9,236 nucleotides of DNA from Bacillota bacterium (GCA_023446675.1 JAEXPO010000138.1:1-9236); one strand, 5' to 3'. Numbered from the stretch's first letter, positions 1 through 7,793 are shown. Translations and numbers: made by a program. Notes: a model not told the origin generated them from the sequence alone.

Positions 1-692
1 AGGTAATAGGGGCCGTCATAGGCTGTGGAGTTGTTGTATACCGTATCCACCACCACTGCCAGCCTGTCTGCGATAACCACTTTTTTGAAGAACCCCCAGA
101 GCATAAGCTTTAGTCCTGATGCCGCCCTGTCTGGATCAAAAGAATGCTGCACCCGGAATTGAGGCAAAAGCTGGGTAGCTCTCTCAATTGGCCCTGCCAC
201 AAGCTGGGGAAAAAATGAAACATAGAGTGCGAAGGTAAAAAAATCCCTCTCAGGCTCCAGATCGCCACGATAAACATCCACCGTATAGCTGAGGGACTGA
301 AAGGTATAAAAGGAAATACCTACGGGAAGAAGAAGTGAAAGGGCTCCAGGCTCATAGCTGATGCCCAGGAAGGATAAGCCAGAAGACAGGCTCTGAACCG
401 CAAAGTTAAAGTACTTAAAATAAAAAAGCAGCCCTAAATTCCCGCACAGGCTCAAACCTAGCCACAGCTTTCTCATATTGAGTCTTTTTGTACGATGCAT
501 AAAAAGGGCAACCCAAAAGTCCACAAAGGTAGAGATAAGCATGATGAGTGCATACTCGGGCTTGTACTGCATATAAAAATAGTAGCTTGCCGCAAGCAAT
601 AAAAAATTCCGGCTCTTAAGCCCCGGAATCATGAAATACAAAAGCGTCACAAGCGGAAAGAAAATCAGAAACTCCAACGAGTTAAAAAGCAT
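1..692 (-). CDS. MBOAT-family membrane O-acyltransferase (AlgI/DltB-like), N-terminal part
   Basis: The 3' end is missing: 230 complete codons run from ATG at 692 to the window edge. The start MLFNSLEFLIFFP is typical of MBOAT proteins, and GGGGTGAGG lies just upstream, with rather short spacing to the ATG. Hydrophobic segments lie at about residues 8-23, 28-40, 47-65, 76-92, 117-133 and 152-168. The hallmark PVGISFYTFQSLSYT is at about 123-137, ending in DVYRG, and FPQLVAGPIER is at 161-171; these are the AlgI-type MBOAT signatures. Known family members move acyl groups, usually acetyl, onto extracellular polysaccharide, peptidoglycan or teichoic acid from within the membrane. The catalytic His expected further on lies outside the window, so activity and substrate cannot be judged. 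AlgI/PatA-like is more likely than DltB, but a partner SGNH/AlgJ-type gene would be needed to decide. It is downstream of clpC in the same direction, separated by about 300 nt. Confidence 0.87.
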   Translation of the reverse strand, partial: MLFNSLEFLIFFPLVTLLYFMIPGLKSRNFLLLAASYYFYMQYKPEYALIMLISTFVDFWVALFMHRTKRLNMRKLWLGLSLCGNLGLLFYFKYFNFAVQSLSSGLSFLGISYEPGALSLLLPVGISFYTFQSLSYTVDVYRGDLEPERDFFTFALYVSFFPQLVAGPIERATQLLPQFRVQHSFDPDRAASGLKLMLWGFFKKVVIADRLAVVVDTVYNNSTAYDGPYY

Positions 693-839
693 GCCTCACC
701 CCAACCCGGCCTACACTTCCCTGTGAATAGGAGAATTCATTTTGCAAGCCTTTCTGTTCTCATTTGAATAAGCAACTGCCAAACGCCCCCAGATTCCCTT
801 CCAGTCATGCATAAAGGAAGCTTTCGCTTAACCGCCACG

Positions 840-898
840 AAAAAAATCAGGGGTATATCGGGAGCTTTTTTTATCACTATACCCCAGAATATACCCCT
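840..898 (-). terminator. Possible rho-independent terminator of the clpC operon
   Basis: Read on the minus strand, AGGGGTATAT (898-889) and ATATACCCCT (858-849) form a perfect 10-bp stem with a 30-nt loop, followed by GA and seven T. A second GGGGTATA copy (885-878) can pair with the same TATACCCC arm and give a shorter 20-nt loop. The long loop and only moderate G+C make it weaker than the other two terminators in the window. It lies about 90 nt after the clpC stop. The same repeats may instead be regulatory, because a promoter-like pair overlaps them. Confidence 0.45.
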
Positions 899-904
899 AA
901 TCAA
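876..904 (-). promoter_or_regulatory. Possible promoter for the MBOAT gene, overlapped by GGGGTATA repeats
   Basis: On the minus strand TTGATT (904-899) and TATAGT (881-876) are separated by exactly 17 nt, giving 4/6 and 5/6 matches to the sigma-A boxes. Transcription would start near 869, leaving a leader of roughly 175 nt before the MBOAT ATG. One GGGGTATA copy lies in the spacer, one overlaps the -10 box, and an inverted copy lies at about +12 to +19, an arrangement that would suit an operator. The hairpin reading of the same bases as a terminator competes with this call. Confidence 0.3.
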
Positions 905-988
905 GGCCATGCCTTATTTTTTTCTTTTACACTCAATCAATCGTTTTGATAGCAGAGTCCTTATTTATACCCTTCAGCAATGCTTATT

Positions 989-3451
989 TCAAGCCTGTTG
1001 AAGCTCAGCCTGAGCCTCCCGGGCAGGCTGCACCAAAAGCTTGCCTTCTTTGAAGGAGACAGTTACGGAATCGCCTTCCTTAATGGTGCCGTCCAAGATG
1101 CCCTCAGCCAGCTTATCCTCCACCTGCTCCTGTATGGCACGCTTGATGGGGCGGGCGCCGTAGGTTTTGTCATAGCCCTTGTCTGCGATAAAGTCACGTG
1201 TCTCTTCGGTAAAGCTTACCGTAACAGGAATCTGCTTCATGCGGCGGGATACCTCCTCCAGCATGAGGCCCGCTATCTTTTTGATTTCCTCGCGATTCAG
1301 CGGATGGAATACTATAATTTCATCCACGCGGTTGAGAAACTCAGGCCGGAAGGTCTTTTTAAGCTCGCCCAGCACATTCTTCTTCATGTCCTCATAATCT
1401 CTGGCTGCATTTTCCTCAAGGGATCCAAAGCCCAGACGCTTGGGCTCCACAATTTCCCTGGCTCCCACATTGGAGGTCATGATAATAACCGTATTGCGGA
1501 AATCCACTACCCTGCCGGTGGAATCGGTGAGCCTTCCGTCGTCCAGAATTTGAAGAAGCATATTGAACACATCGGGATGTGCCTTTTCAATTTCATCAAA
1601 AAGCACTACCGAATAGGGCTTGCGGCGAACCTTTTCGGTAAGCTGTCCGCCCTCATCGTAGCCCACATAGCCGGGAGGCGAGCCTACAAGCCGGGAGACG
1701 CTGTGCTTTTCCATATACTCGGACATATCGATTCGAATCATAAGGCTCTCATCTCCGAAAATGGCCTCTGCCAGAGCCTTGGACAGCTCGGTCTTGCCAA
1801 CGCCGGTAGGGCCGGAGAAGATAAAGGAGCCTACGGGGCGCTTGGGATCCTTAAGTCCTACCCGGCCTCTTCTTATAGCCCGGGATACGGCGCGAACCGC
1901 ATCCTCCTGGCCTACCACCCTTTTATGGAGAAGCTCCTCCATGTTCCGGAGCCGCTCGCTTTCCTCCTGTGCAAGGCGGCTTACGGGAATACCCGTCCAG
2001 GAGCCTACAATGGCCGCAATTTCTTCCTCAGACACGGTTAGGCTGTTCCTGGAGTTTTGTATCTGCCACTGATCCTTCTTGCCCGCAAGCTCCTCCTTCA
2101 GACGGTTTTCCTCATCCCTTAAGGAGGCGGCCCGCTCAAATTCCTGGCTGGTGATGGCGTCCTCCTTCATTTTGTGGAGATCGTCAATGCGCTGTTCCAG
2201 CTCCTTAAGATCGGGAGGGGCTGTAAAGCTCTTAAGCCGGACCTTGCTGGCAGCCTCATCAATAAGATCGATAGCCTTATCCGGCAAATAACGCTCGCTG
2301 ATGTAGCGTGTGGAAAGCCGAACTGCCGCTTCAATGGCTTTATCGGTGATTTTTACCTTATGATGGGCCTCGTATTTATCACGAATACCCTTTAAAATCT
2401 CGACGGCTTCCTCCTGGGTGGGTTCACCCACATGAATAGGCTGGAAGCGGCGTTCCAGGGCCGCGTCCTTTTCAATATGCTTCCGGTACTCATCCAGGGT
2501 GGTGGCGCCGATTATCTGAATTTCGCCTCTTGCAAGAAGGGGTTTTAAAATATTGGCCGCGTCAATGGCGCCTTCCGCCGCTCCCGCACCCACAATGGTG
2601 TGCATTTCGTCAATGAAGACAATGACATTTCCCGCACTGCGGATTTCCTCAATGGACTTTTTCAGGCGGTCCTCGAACTCTCCCCGGTATTTGGCTCCGG
2701 CTACCATGGATGAAAGATCCAGTGTAACCACTCTTTTATCACGGAGAGTTTCAGGCACATTGCCTTCCGCGATTTTCTGTGCCAGTCCCTCACAAATAGC
2801 GGTTTTACCCACGCCGGGCTCGCCGATTAAGCAGGGGTTGTTTTTCGTGCGGCGGCTCAAAATCTGAATGACCCGTTCAATTTCCTTATCTCTCCCAATA
2901 ATGGGATCCACCTTTCCTTCCCGGACAAAGGCCGTTAAATCCCGGCCGAACTGATCCAGAGTGGGTGTTTCCAGATCCGCTGCCTTGGGCTTGCTCTGAG
3001 CCACTGCCGCAGGCGTATCCTCGCTGAGCATGGACAGAATGTTTTCATAGAGCTTTCTTATGTCCACACCCAAATCGGTAAGTATTTTTACTGCTACACT
3101 CTCGCCCTCACGCATAAGGCCTATTAAGATGTGCTCTGTTCCAATAAAATTTTGGTTCATACGGCGTGCTTCGGCATAGCTTAGCTCCAGAACCCGCTTG
3201 GTGCGGGGAGTGTAAGAAAGGTTGGCGTTGGCGCCGTCCCCTTTTCCAATAAGCTCTAGGATCATTTGAGCAATGCGTTCCTCAGTGACACCCTGGGATA
3301 AAAGTACTCCCGCGGCGATGCCCGTCCCTTCTTTTGCAAGACCCCACAGCAAATGCTCTGTTCCTATATAGGCATGTCCCAGGGCCTGGGCACACTCCTT
3401 GGCGTACCCCAAAGCGACCTCGGCTTTTTTCGTAAATTTTCCGTAAATCAT
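989..3451 (-). CDS. clpC: ATP-dependent Clp protease ATP-binding subunit ClpC
   Basis: Full-length AAA+ unfoldase of 820 residues (ClpC is usually about 810-820). It delivers misfolded or phosphoarginine-marked proteins to ClpP in the cytoplasm. Two N-terminal Clp repeats occupy about 1-145. AAA1 has Walker A GEPGVGKT (210-217), Walker B VIVFIDE (276-282) and ALERRF (331-336). A UVR-type middle segment at about 415-460 contains [15 protein letters not shown]2 has Walker A GPTGVGKT (547-554), pore loop GYVGYDEGG (594-602), Walker B VVLFDE (615-620) and FRPEFLNR (701-708). The LGF tripeptide at 673-675 fits the ClpP-docking loop, so this is ClpC and not ClpB. The Shine-Dalgarno AGAGGTGA overlaps the mcsB stop codon and sits 6 nt before the ATG. 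It is the last gene of the CtsR-controlled operon, 13 nt behind mcsB. All ATPase motifs are intact. Confidence 0.98.
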   Translation of the reverse strand: MIYGKFTKKAEVALGYAKECAQALGHAYIGTEHLLWGLAKEGTGIAAGVLLSQGVTEERIAQMILELIGKGDGANANLSYTPRTKRVLELSYAEARRMNQNFIGTEHILIGLMREGESVAVKILTDLGVDIRKLYENILSMLSEDTPAAVAQSKPKAADLETPTLDQFGRDLTAFVREGKVDPIIGRDKEIERVIQILSRRTKNNPCLIGEPGVGKTAICEGLAQKIAEGNVPETLRDKRVVTLDLSSMVAGAKYRGEFEDRLKKSIEEIRSAGNVIVFIDEMHTIVGAGAAEGAIDAANILKPLLARGEIQIIGATTLDEYRKHIEKDAALERRFQPIHVGEPTQEEAVEILKGIRDKYEAHHKVKITDKAIEAAVRLSTRYISERYLPDKAIDLIDEAASKVRLKSFTAPPDLKELEQRIDDLHKMKEDAITSQEFERAASLRDEENRLKEELAGKKDQWQIQNSRNSLTVSEEEIAAIVGSWTGIPVSRLAQEESERLRNMEELLHKRVVGQEDAVRAVSRAIRRGRVGLKDPKRPVGSFIFSGPTGVGKTELSKALAEAIFGDESLMIRIDMSEYMEKHSVSRLVGSPPGYVGYDEGGQLTEKVRRKPYSVVLFDEIEKAHPDVFNMLLQILDDGRLTDSTGRVVDFRNTVIIMTSNVGAREIVEPKRLGFGSLEENAARDYEDMKKNVLGELKKTFRPEFLNRVDEIIVFHPLNREEIKKIAGLMLEEVSRRMKQIPVTVSFTEETRDFIADKGYDKTYGARPIKRAIQEQVEDKLAEGILDGTIKEGDSVTVSFKEGKLLVQPAREAQAELQQA

Positions 3452-3464
3452 GTCTAATCACCTC

Positions 3465-4502
3465 TTAACTATGTTTTTTTCCGATATGCTCCCTTATATA
3501 AGCTGCCCGGATAAGATCCCTTTCATCCTGGCGCACGGGCTTGCCCCTGTGCTGCCAGAGTCCGCCGGGCTGAATTTTCAGCATCATTTCATTTATATCG
3601 GTTTCGTCAAGCTCTTCCACCAGGCCCAAATGAATGCCCAGCCGCACATCCGAAAGCTTCTGCAGCGCCTCGTCGGCGGTTAGAACCCTTGCGTAGCGAA
3701 GCACGCCCAGGGAGCGCATGATCCTGTCCTCCAGCTTGCTTCCGTTGCGTTTCAATAACTCGCTTCTCAAAAGCCGCTCCTGTTCGATAATCTGGAGCGT
3801 AATGGCCTTCATGCTCATCACAATGTCCTGCTCGCTGTTGCCTAAGGTGATCTGATTTGAAAGCTGGTATAAATTCCCATGAGCCTCGGTATTTTCTCCG
3901 TACATGCCCCGTACTGCAATACCCAGCTTGCCGCAGGATTCTAAAACGGTGCGGATGTAGCCTGTCATGGAAAGCGCCGGAAGATGAAGCATGAGGGAGG
4001 CTCTTAAAGCGGTGCCGATATTGGTTGGGCAGCTGGTTAAATAACCGATGGTGCTGTCAAAGGCATAATCCACCTTTTCACTTATCACACTGTCCAGATA
4101 ATCGCACAGGGCAAAGGCCTGCTCCAGCTGCATTCCTGCCATGAGGCACTGTATCCTTAAATGGTCCTCCTCGTTGAGCATAATGCTTATTTGCTCGTCG
4201 GAGCTTACAAGTGCTCCTACCTCCAGGCTGCTTTCAGCCAGTTCCTTGCTGACGAGCCGTTTTTCCACTAAAATTTGCTTTTCAATGTCCGTGAGATCCT
4301 TGAATTCGAGAAGACTGAAATTTTCTGCCATCCGGGGATTTCCTGAAAACAGGGCCTCTCTGGTTTTTTGAATAACCTGGTGCTGATCCTCCGGACTACT
4401 CCGTTTCGGAAAGGGAAAGGCTTCAAAATTTCTGGCCAGCCGGACGCGGCTGCTTACCACCACATCGGAATCAGGCCCCTTATCAATGTACCATTTTCCC
4501 AT
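3465..4502 (-). CDS. mcsB: Protein arginine kinase McsB
   Basis: 345 residues of the phosphagen-kinase fold. McsB phosphorylates arginine side chains, which inactivates CtsR and marks damaged proteins for ClpC-ClpP. Visible motifs are the phosphate-binding SSRVRLARN (17-25), NEEDH (110-114), the active-site SCPTNIGTALRAS (157-169, Cys158) and RGMYGENTEAHGN (198-210). NEEDH and the TEA of the last motif carry the acidic residues expected to position the guanidinium group. An Arg-Asp pair at 328-329, in ERDLIRAA, matches the place of the allosteric phosphoarginine pocket known from bacillary McsB. With the catalytic Cys and acidic residues present it should be active. The ATG directly follows the mcsA TAA with no spacer, and its Shine-Dalgarno, GGAGGGGGGG (4521-4512), lies inside the mcsA 3' end, which suggests translational coupling. 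Confidence 0.97.
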   Translation of the reverse strand: MGKWYIDKGPDSDVVVSSRVRLARNFEAFPFPKRSSPEDQHQVIQKTREALFSGNPRMAENFSLLEFKDLTDIEKQILVEKRLVSKELAESSLEVGALVSSDEQISIMLNEEDHLRIQCLMAGMQLEQAFALCDYLDSVISEKVDYAFDSTIGYLTSCPTNIGTALRASLMLHLPALSMTGYIRTVLESCGKLGIAVRGMYGENTEAHGNLYQLSNQITLGNSEQDIVMSMKAITLQIIEQERLLRSELLKRNGSKLEDRIMRSLGVLRYARVLTADEALQKLSDVRLGIHLGLVEELDETDINEMMLKIQPGGLWQHRGKPVRQDERDLIRAAYIREHIGKKHS

Positions 4503-4997
4503 TTAAGTCCGCCCCCCCTCCAATTCATAGGCCCTTATTTTATCCCTTAGCTCGGCAGCCTTTTCATAGGCTTCCTCTTTAATGCATTCCTTGAGCTCCT
4601 CTTTAAGCTTAAGCAGCTCCTGCTCTGCATCCGCTTCCTTTTGAAAGCGCTTAGGGAGCTTGCCATGATGTCGGTTATTGCCCTGAATACGCTTTAAAAG
4701 CGCCTGCATGGGTTCGGAAAAAACCTGATAGCAATGACTGCATCCCATTTTCCCCGTTTTGTTGAATTCTTCTATGGTCATTGCGCATCGATCACACTTA
4801 AGAACAGGACTTTCATCTACGGTTTCATCCCCCGCCATTCCGAAGAGCCCTGCAATGAGCGTTTTCAGATCAATTTGCATGCCGCCGCTGGCTCCTGCAC
4901 ACTGGGCGCATACATACATATCCGCCTTTTGTCCGTTATAGATCTGTGTTAAGAAAACAGTTGCTTCCCTTTGCTTACAAATCTGGCAAAGCGGCAT
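4503..4997 (-). CDS. mcsA: McsA, zinc-binding activator of McsB
   Basis: 164 residues. McsA binds and activates the kinase McsB and so links stress to CtsR inactivation and ClpC targeting. Four CxxC pairs are present: Cys4/7, Cys30/33, Cys68/71 and Cys86/89, as expected for its two zinc-binding units. A UVR domain lies at the C terminus (about 128-160, with EEAYEKAAELRDKIRAYE), resembling the UVR segment of the neighbouring ClpC. The start is set at MPLCQIC: GGAGGTGA (5010-5003) stands 5 nt before this ATG. The longer frame would begin at GTG 5006, inside that Shine-Dalgarno, and is rejected. The gene follows ctsR by 14 nt and abuts mcsB. Confidence 0.96.
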   Translation of the reverse strand: MPLCQICKQREATVFLTQIYNGQKADMYVCAQCAGASGGMQIDLKTLIAGLFGMAGDETVDESPVLKCDRCAMTIEEFNKTGKMGCSHCYQVFSEPMQALLKRIQGNNRHHGKLPKRFQKEADAEQELLKLKEELKECIKEEAYEKAAELRDKIRAYELEGGRT

Positions 4998-5002
4998 AAC
5001 AC

Positions 5003-5010
5003 TCACCTCC
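5003..5010 (-). promoter_or_regulatory. Ribosome binding site of mcsA
   Basis: GGAGGTGA, a nearly perfect anti-SD complement, begins one base after the ctsR stop codon and 5 nt before ATG 4997. It decides the start of mcsA, because the upstream in-frame GTG (5006-5004) lies within it. Confidence 0.85.
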
Positions 5011-5011
5011 G

Positions 5012-5473
5012 CTATAAAACAGTCAGGCTCATGAGCATATTTTTAAGCAGCATGGCCCTCACCTCATCCCTTTTGTCAATGGGTACATCCATCAGGACTT
5101 TATCGGAGGTCGCCGCTTTCATGAGCATGGCTTCTCGTATATCTATAATATTATAGTCTACAAAATTGTTGATAAATACTTCACACGTGTGCTGTGAAAT
5201 TTTGTCTCCTATGGACGTTATGATGTGCATCAAATAATCGCCCGCCGATTGGGTATTGAGCCTTCTAATGCTTATATAGCCGCCCCCGCCCCGTCTGCTT
5301 TCCACATAATACCCCTTTTCGTTGGTGAAACGTGTGGAAATAACATAATTGATTTGGGAGGGCACGCAATTAAACCGATTGGCAAGCTCGTTCCGCTGAA
5401 TTTCCACGGAACCGTCCGTATCATTTATCATAGCCTTTAAAAAGCTTTCTATTATATCACTGAGTCTTGCCAT
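5012..5473 (-). CDS. ctsR: Transcriptional repressor CtsR
   Basis: 153 residues, the usual CtsR length. CtsR is a dimeric winged-helix repressor of clp genes. It is released from DNA on heat or protein stress and removed through McsB and ClpC. The N-terminal DNA-binding domain (about 1-70) shows LSDIIESFLK, CVPSQINYVISTRFT (36-50) and the wing RRGGGGYI (60-67), whose tetraglycine loop is the known heat-sensing element. The C-terminal part (about 75-153) is the dimerisation and ClpC-interaction domain. The start is ATG 5473, 8 nt after AGAGG; a longer frame from GTG 5482 would begin inside the Shine-Dalgarno. As the first gene of its operon, with an operator match at the predicted transcription start, it almost certainly regulates itself. 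No odd residues were noticed. Confidence 0.97.
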   Translation of the reverse strand: MARLSDIIESFLKAMINDTDGSVEIQRNELANRFNCVPSQINYVISTRFTNEKGYYVESRRGGGGYISIRRLNTQSAGDYLMHIITSIGDKISQHTCEVFINNFVDYNIIDIREAMLMKAATSDKVLMDVPIDKRDEVRAMLLKNMLMSLTVL

Positions 5474-5478
5474 AAGTA

Positions 5479-5486
5479 TCACCTCT
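5479..5486 (-). promoter_or_regulatory. Ribosome binding site of ctsR
   Basis: AGAGGTGA lies 5 nt before ATG 5473 and overlaps the alternative in-frame GTG at 5482, so the ATG is the real start. Confidence 0.8.
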
Positions 5487-5508
5487 AAGTATTTTACCGA
5501 AAAGTATT

Positions 5509-5525
5509 TTTGACTTTCTCTGACT
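5509..5525 (-). promoter_or_regulatory. CtsR operator
   Basis: Read on the minus strand, AGTCAGAGAAAGTCAAA matches the CtsR heptad direct repeat RGTCAAA-NAN-RGTCAAA at 16 of 17 positions; the only deviation is G for A at position 6 of the first heptad. It starts 4 nt after the -10 box and covers the predicted transcription start near 5522, so bound CtsR should block RNA polymerase at its own promoter. I saw no second copy anywhere else in the window. Confidence 0.92.
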
Positions 5526-5528
5526 TTT

Positions 5529-5557
5529 ATTATAATTCATTGGCTTTCCTTTTTCAA
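5529..5557 (-). promoter_or_regulatory. Sigma-A type promoter of the ctsR-mcsA-mcsB-clpC operon
   Basis: TTGAAA (5557-5552), a 17-nt spacer and TATAAT (5534-5529) are nearly consensus. Transcription should start near 5522, about 50 nt before the ctsR ATG. A strong promoter under tight CtsR repression is the usual design for this operon. Confidence 0.88.
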
Positions 5558-5599
5558 GACGCTAAATCAAAACTACCCAACCCTGTCCGCTTCAGGCTT

Positions 5600-5647
5600 A
5601 AAAAACAGGGACACGGGTACAAATCGTTTTCGTACCCATATCCCTGT
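5600..5647 (-). terminator. Rho-independent terminator of the EF-G2 gene
   Basis: On the minus strand ACAGGGA (5647-5641) pairs with TCCCTGT (5611-5605), and inside it GGGTAC (5637-5632) pairs with GTACCC (5620-5615), with a 3x3 internal loop and an 11-nt apical loop. Six T follow directly (5605-5600, the first also closing the stem). It sits about 46 nt after the EF-G2 stop and about 40 nt before the -35 box of the ctsR promoter, so it insulates the two units. A small hairpin (5679-5674 with 5663-5658, TGTAAT/ATTACA) precedes it. Confidence 0.92.
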
Positions 5648-5693
5648 CTCTTCAATTTGTAATACCAGGGCGCATTACAGAGTATGGCTTATG

Positions 5694-7778
5694 CTATACC
5701 GCTTCATCCTCTTTACTCTTAGATGCTTCCTGAATAACCTTGTCGGCTACCTGGGGAGGAGCTTCCTCATAACGTTCAAAGGTCATGGTGAAGACGCCTC
5801 TGCCCTGGGTTATTGAACGCAGGTCCGTAGCATACCGGAACATTTCCGCCTGTGGGACCTCGGCCACAACCACCTGAAAGCCGCCGTCTTTTGGGTTCAT
5901 ACCTAAAACCCGGCCCCGCCGTTTATTCAGATCACCGATGATGTCGCCCATGTAGTCGTCAGGCACCACCACCTCGACGTGTACAATGGGTTCCAAAAGG
6001 ACGGGATTGGCCAGCTTCACGCCTTCCTTGAAGGCCAGGTGGGCCGCAATTTTAAAGGCCATTTCCGAGGAGTCCACGTCATGGTATTTTCCGTCCACCA
6101 GTGTGGCTTTCAGGTGCACTACAGGATAACCTGCAAGCACGCCCCGCTGCATGCTCTCCCTCAGGCCCTTTTCAACGGCGGGGAAATACTGGCGGGGTAC
6201 GGAACCGCCGAAAATTTTCTCCTCAAAGGCCAGGTCCTCGGTGGGGCCGGGCTCAAATTCAATCCAGACATCACCGAACTGCCCATGGCCGCCGCTTTGC
6301 TTTTTATGCTTTCCCTCCACCTTAACCTTTTTGCGGATAGTCTCACGGTAGGGGATACGGGGATCCACCAAATCCACATCGACTTTAAACTTGTTCTTTA
6401 ACTTGCTGGTAATAATATCCAAATGCTGATCTCCCACACCGTAAAGAAGGGTTTGTTTGGTTTCCGGATGCAAAAAGGTACGAAAGGTAGGATCCTCATC
6501 CATGAGCCTGTGAAGGCCGGCGCTTATCTTGTCCTCATCCCCTTTGGCCTTCGGCAGCACAGCCATAGCCAGCATGGGCTCGGGAAAGACAATAGGCTCC
6601 ACAATAACGGGCTTTTCCCTGCTGCACAGGGTATCGTTGGTCTCCGTTACCGTAAGCTTTGCTACCGCTCCGATATCGCCGGTAATGAGGCGGTTTATGG
6701 GGATTTGCTGCTTGCCCTTCATGGCAAAAAGATTACTTACCTTCTCCATTTTATCCTTTAAAGGATTATAGACGGACATATCCGGCTTTAAAGTACCTGA
6801 GAGCACTTTGAAAAAGGAGATCTTACCTACAAAGGGATCCACAATGGTTTTGAATACCTGTACGGAAAGGGCTTCGTTTTCATTGGTTTTAAGCTCCAGG
6901 ATCTTCTGATCGGAGGCTGATTTCACCTTAATGGTTCCCCGTTCGCAGTAGGCCGGGAAATACTTTATGACAGCGTCTAAAAAGAGCTTTACACCGGCCT
7001 TTTGAACCGAGGAGGCACAAATAACGGGAGCAATGTCCCCTGATTTAACCCCTGTCTTAATGCCCTGGCGAATCTCCTCATCGGTAAAGGGCTCACCCGA
7101 AAAATATTTTTCCATTAATTCCTCACCCGTCTCAGCAACGGCTTCGGAAATGCCTTCCTTGTAAGCGTTAACCTCGTCCATGAGATTTTCGGGAATGTCA
7201 CCCTCGGTTATGGTTTTCCCGTCAAAATAATGGGCTTTCATCTTGGGCACATTGATAATTCCCTTAAGCTGATTGCCTTCCATAAGAGGAATTTCCAGAG
7301 CGATAACACTCTTGCCGAATTTCCCTTTAAGAGAGTCAAAGACCTTCTTAAAGTCGGCGTTTTCCTCGTCCAGCTTACTGATTAGAAACATACGCGGGAT
7401 GGATCTTTCGTTGACCTGCGCCCAGGCCTTTTCAGTTCCCACCTGCAGTCCGTCCTTGCCGCCAACTAAAATGACGGCGCCGTCGGCGACGAACTCGCCT
7501 TCCAGCATTTCACCAACAAAATCGAAATAGCCGGGGGTGTCAATGAGATTGATCTTTACGTCATTCCATTCTACCGGAGCAAGTGAGGTGGCAATAGAGA
7601 ACTTACGCTTGATTTCTTCTGGATCAAAGTCCATGGTCGTGTTACCGTCGACAACGCTTCCGAACCTGTCCGTGCCGCCGCTCATAAAGAGCGCCGCCTC
7701 AGCAAGCGTTGTCTTACCCGCACCGCCGTGGCCCATCAGGCACACGTTGCGGATGCTTTCACAACTGTAATCTTTCAT
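5694..7778 (-). CDS. EF-G-like translational GTPase (EF-G2 type)
   Basis: 694 residues with the full EF-G architecture: G domain about 8-275, domain II about 300-385, III about 397-470, IV about 475-590, V about 592-675. The GTPase motifs are divergent: G1 GHGGAGKT (16-23), switch I RKFS (58-61) where EF-G has RGIT, G3 DTPGYFDF (80-87) with Tyr84 in place of the catalytic His, and G4 SKLD (134-137) instead of NKMD. Domain IV keeps KQSGGHGQFG (493-502) and YHDVDSSE (565-572), including the tip His that canonical EF-G inserts near the decoding centre. This pattern is the EF-G2/FusA2 family, also seen in Thermus and mycobacteria, whose role is unsettled. It is not the housekeeping fusA, which normally sits with rpsL-rpsG and tuf, and it is unlike tet ribosomal protection proteins. 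The start ATG 7778 follows AAAGGGGG by 7 nt; an upstream TTG frame start is rejected. The gene forms its own transcription unit. Confidence 0.93.
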   Translation of the reverse strand: MKDYSCESIRNVCLMGHGGAGKTTLAEAALFMSGGTDRFGSVVDGNTTMDFDPEEIKRKFSIATSLAPVEWNDVKINLIDTPGYFDFVGEMLEGEFVADGAVILVGGKDGLQVGTEKAWAQVNERSIPRMFLISKLDEENADFKKVFDSLKGKFGKSVIALEIPLMEGNQLKGIINVPKMKAHYFDGKTITEGDIPENLMDEVNAYKEGISEAVAETGEELMEKYFSGEPFTDEEIRQGIKTGVKSGDIAPVICASSVQKAGVKLFLDAVIKYFPAYCERGTIKVKSASDQKILELKTNENEALSVQVFKTIVDPFVGKISFFKVLSGTLKPDMSVYNPLKDKMEKVSNLFAMKGKQQIPINRLITGDIGAVAKLTVTETNDTLCSREKPVIVEPIVFPEPMLAMAVLPKAKGDEDKISAGLHRLMDEDPTFRTFLHPETKQTLLYGVGDQHLDIITSKLKNKFKVDVDLVDPRIPYRETIRKKVKVEGKHKKQSGGHGQFGDVWIEFEPGPTEDLAFEEKIFGGSVPRQYFPAVEKGLRESMQRGVLAGYPVVHLKATLVDGKYHDVDSSEMAFKIAAHLAFKEGVKLANPVLLEPIVHVEVVVPDDYMGDIIGDLNKRRGRVLGMNPKDGGFQVVVAEVPQAEMFRYATDLRSITQGRGVFTMTFERYEEAPPQVADKVIQEASKSKEDEAV

Positions 7779-7785
7779 ACCCGTT

Positions 7786-7793
7786 CCCCCTTT
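7786..7793 (-). promoter_or_regulatory. Ribosome binding site of the EF-G2 gene
   Basis: AAAGGGGG lies 7 nt before ATG 7778. The open frame reaches back to TTG 7799, upstream of this site, but the spacing supports the ATG. Confidence 0.7.

Larger units (their letters stand above)
693..988. other. Non-coding stretch between clpC and the MBOAT gene
   Basis: No convincing gene is present. The stretch holds a perfect 10-bp inverted repeat (849-858 and 889-898) followed on the minus strand by a T-tract, a possible minus-strand promoter over the same bases (876-904), four copies of the GGGTATA word, and one 33-residue open frame on the minus strand (812-711) without a recognisable Shine-Dalgarno. 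An open frame on the plus strand across 807-1001 has no coding character and overlaps the clpC end. No other terminator-grade hairpin was found directly behind clpC, so the 840-898 structure is the best candidate for ending that operon. Confidence 0.6.

Noticed and set aside
980..2041. A 353-codon open frame on the plus strand, antisense to the clpC 3' half
   Set aside because: It mirrors the well-supported ClpC reading frame, shows no recognisable domain, and has no Shine-Dalgarno. Long antisense frames are common opposite conserved genes with few rare codons.
5979..6401. A 140-codon plus-strand frame opposite the EF-G2 gene
   Set aside because: It is antisense to conserved EF-G domains, has no family signature, and has no plausible start signal.
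5694..7778. A tetracycline ribosomal protection protein
   Set aside because: The G motifs, domain IV loop sequences and overall match fit the EF-G2 family; Tet proteins have canonical DTPGH and a different domain IV.
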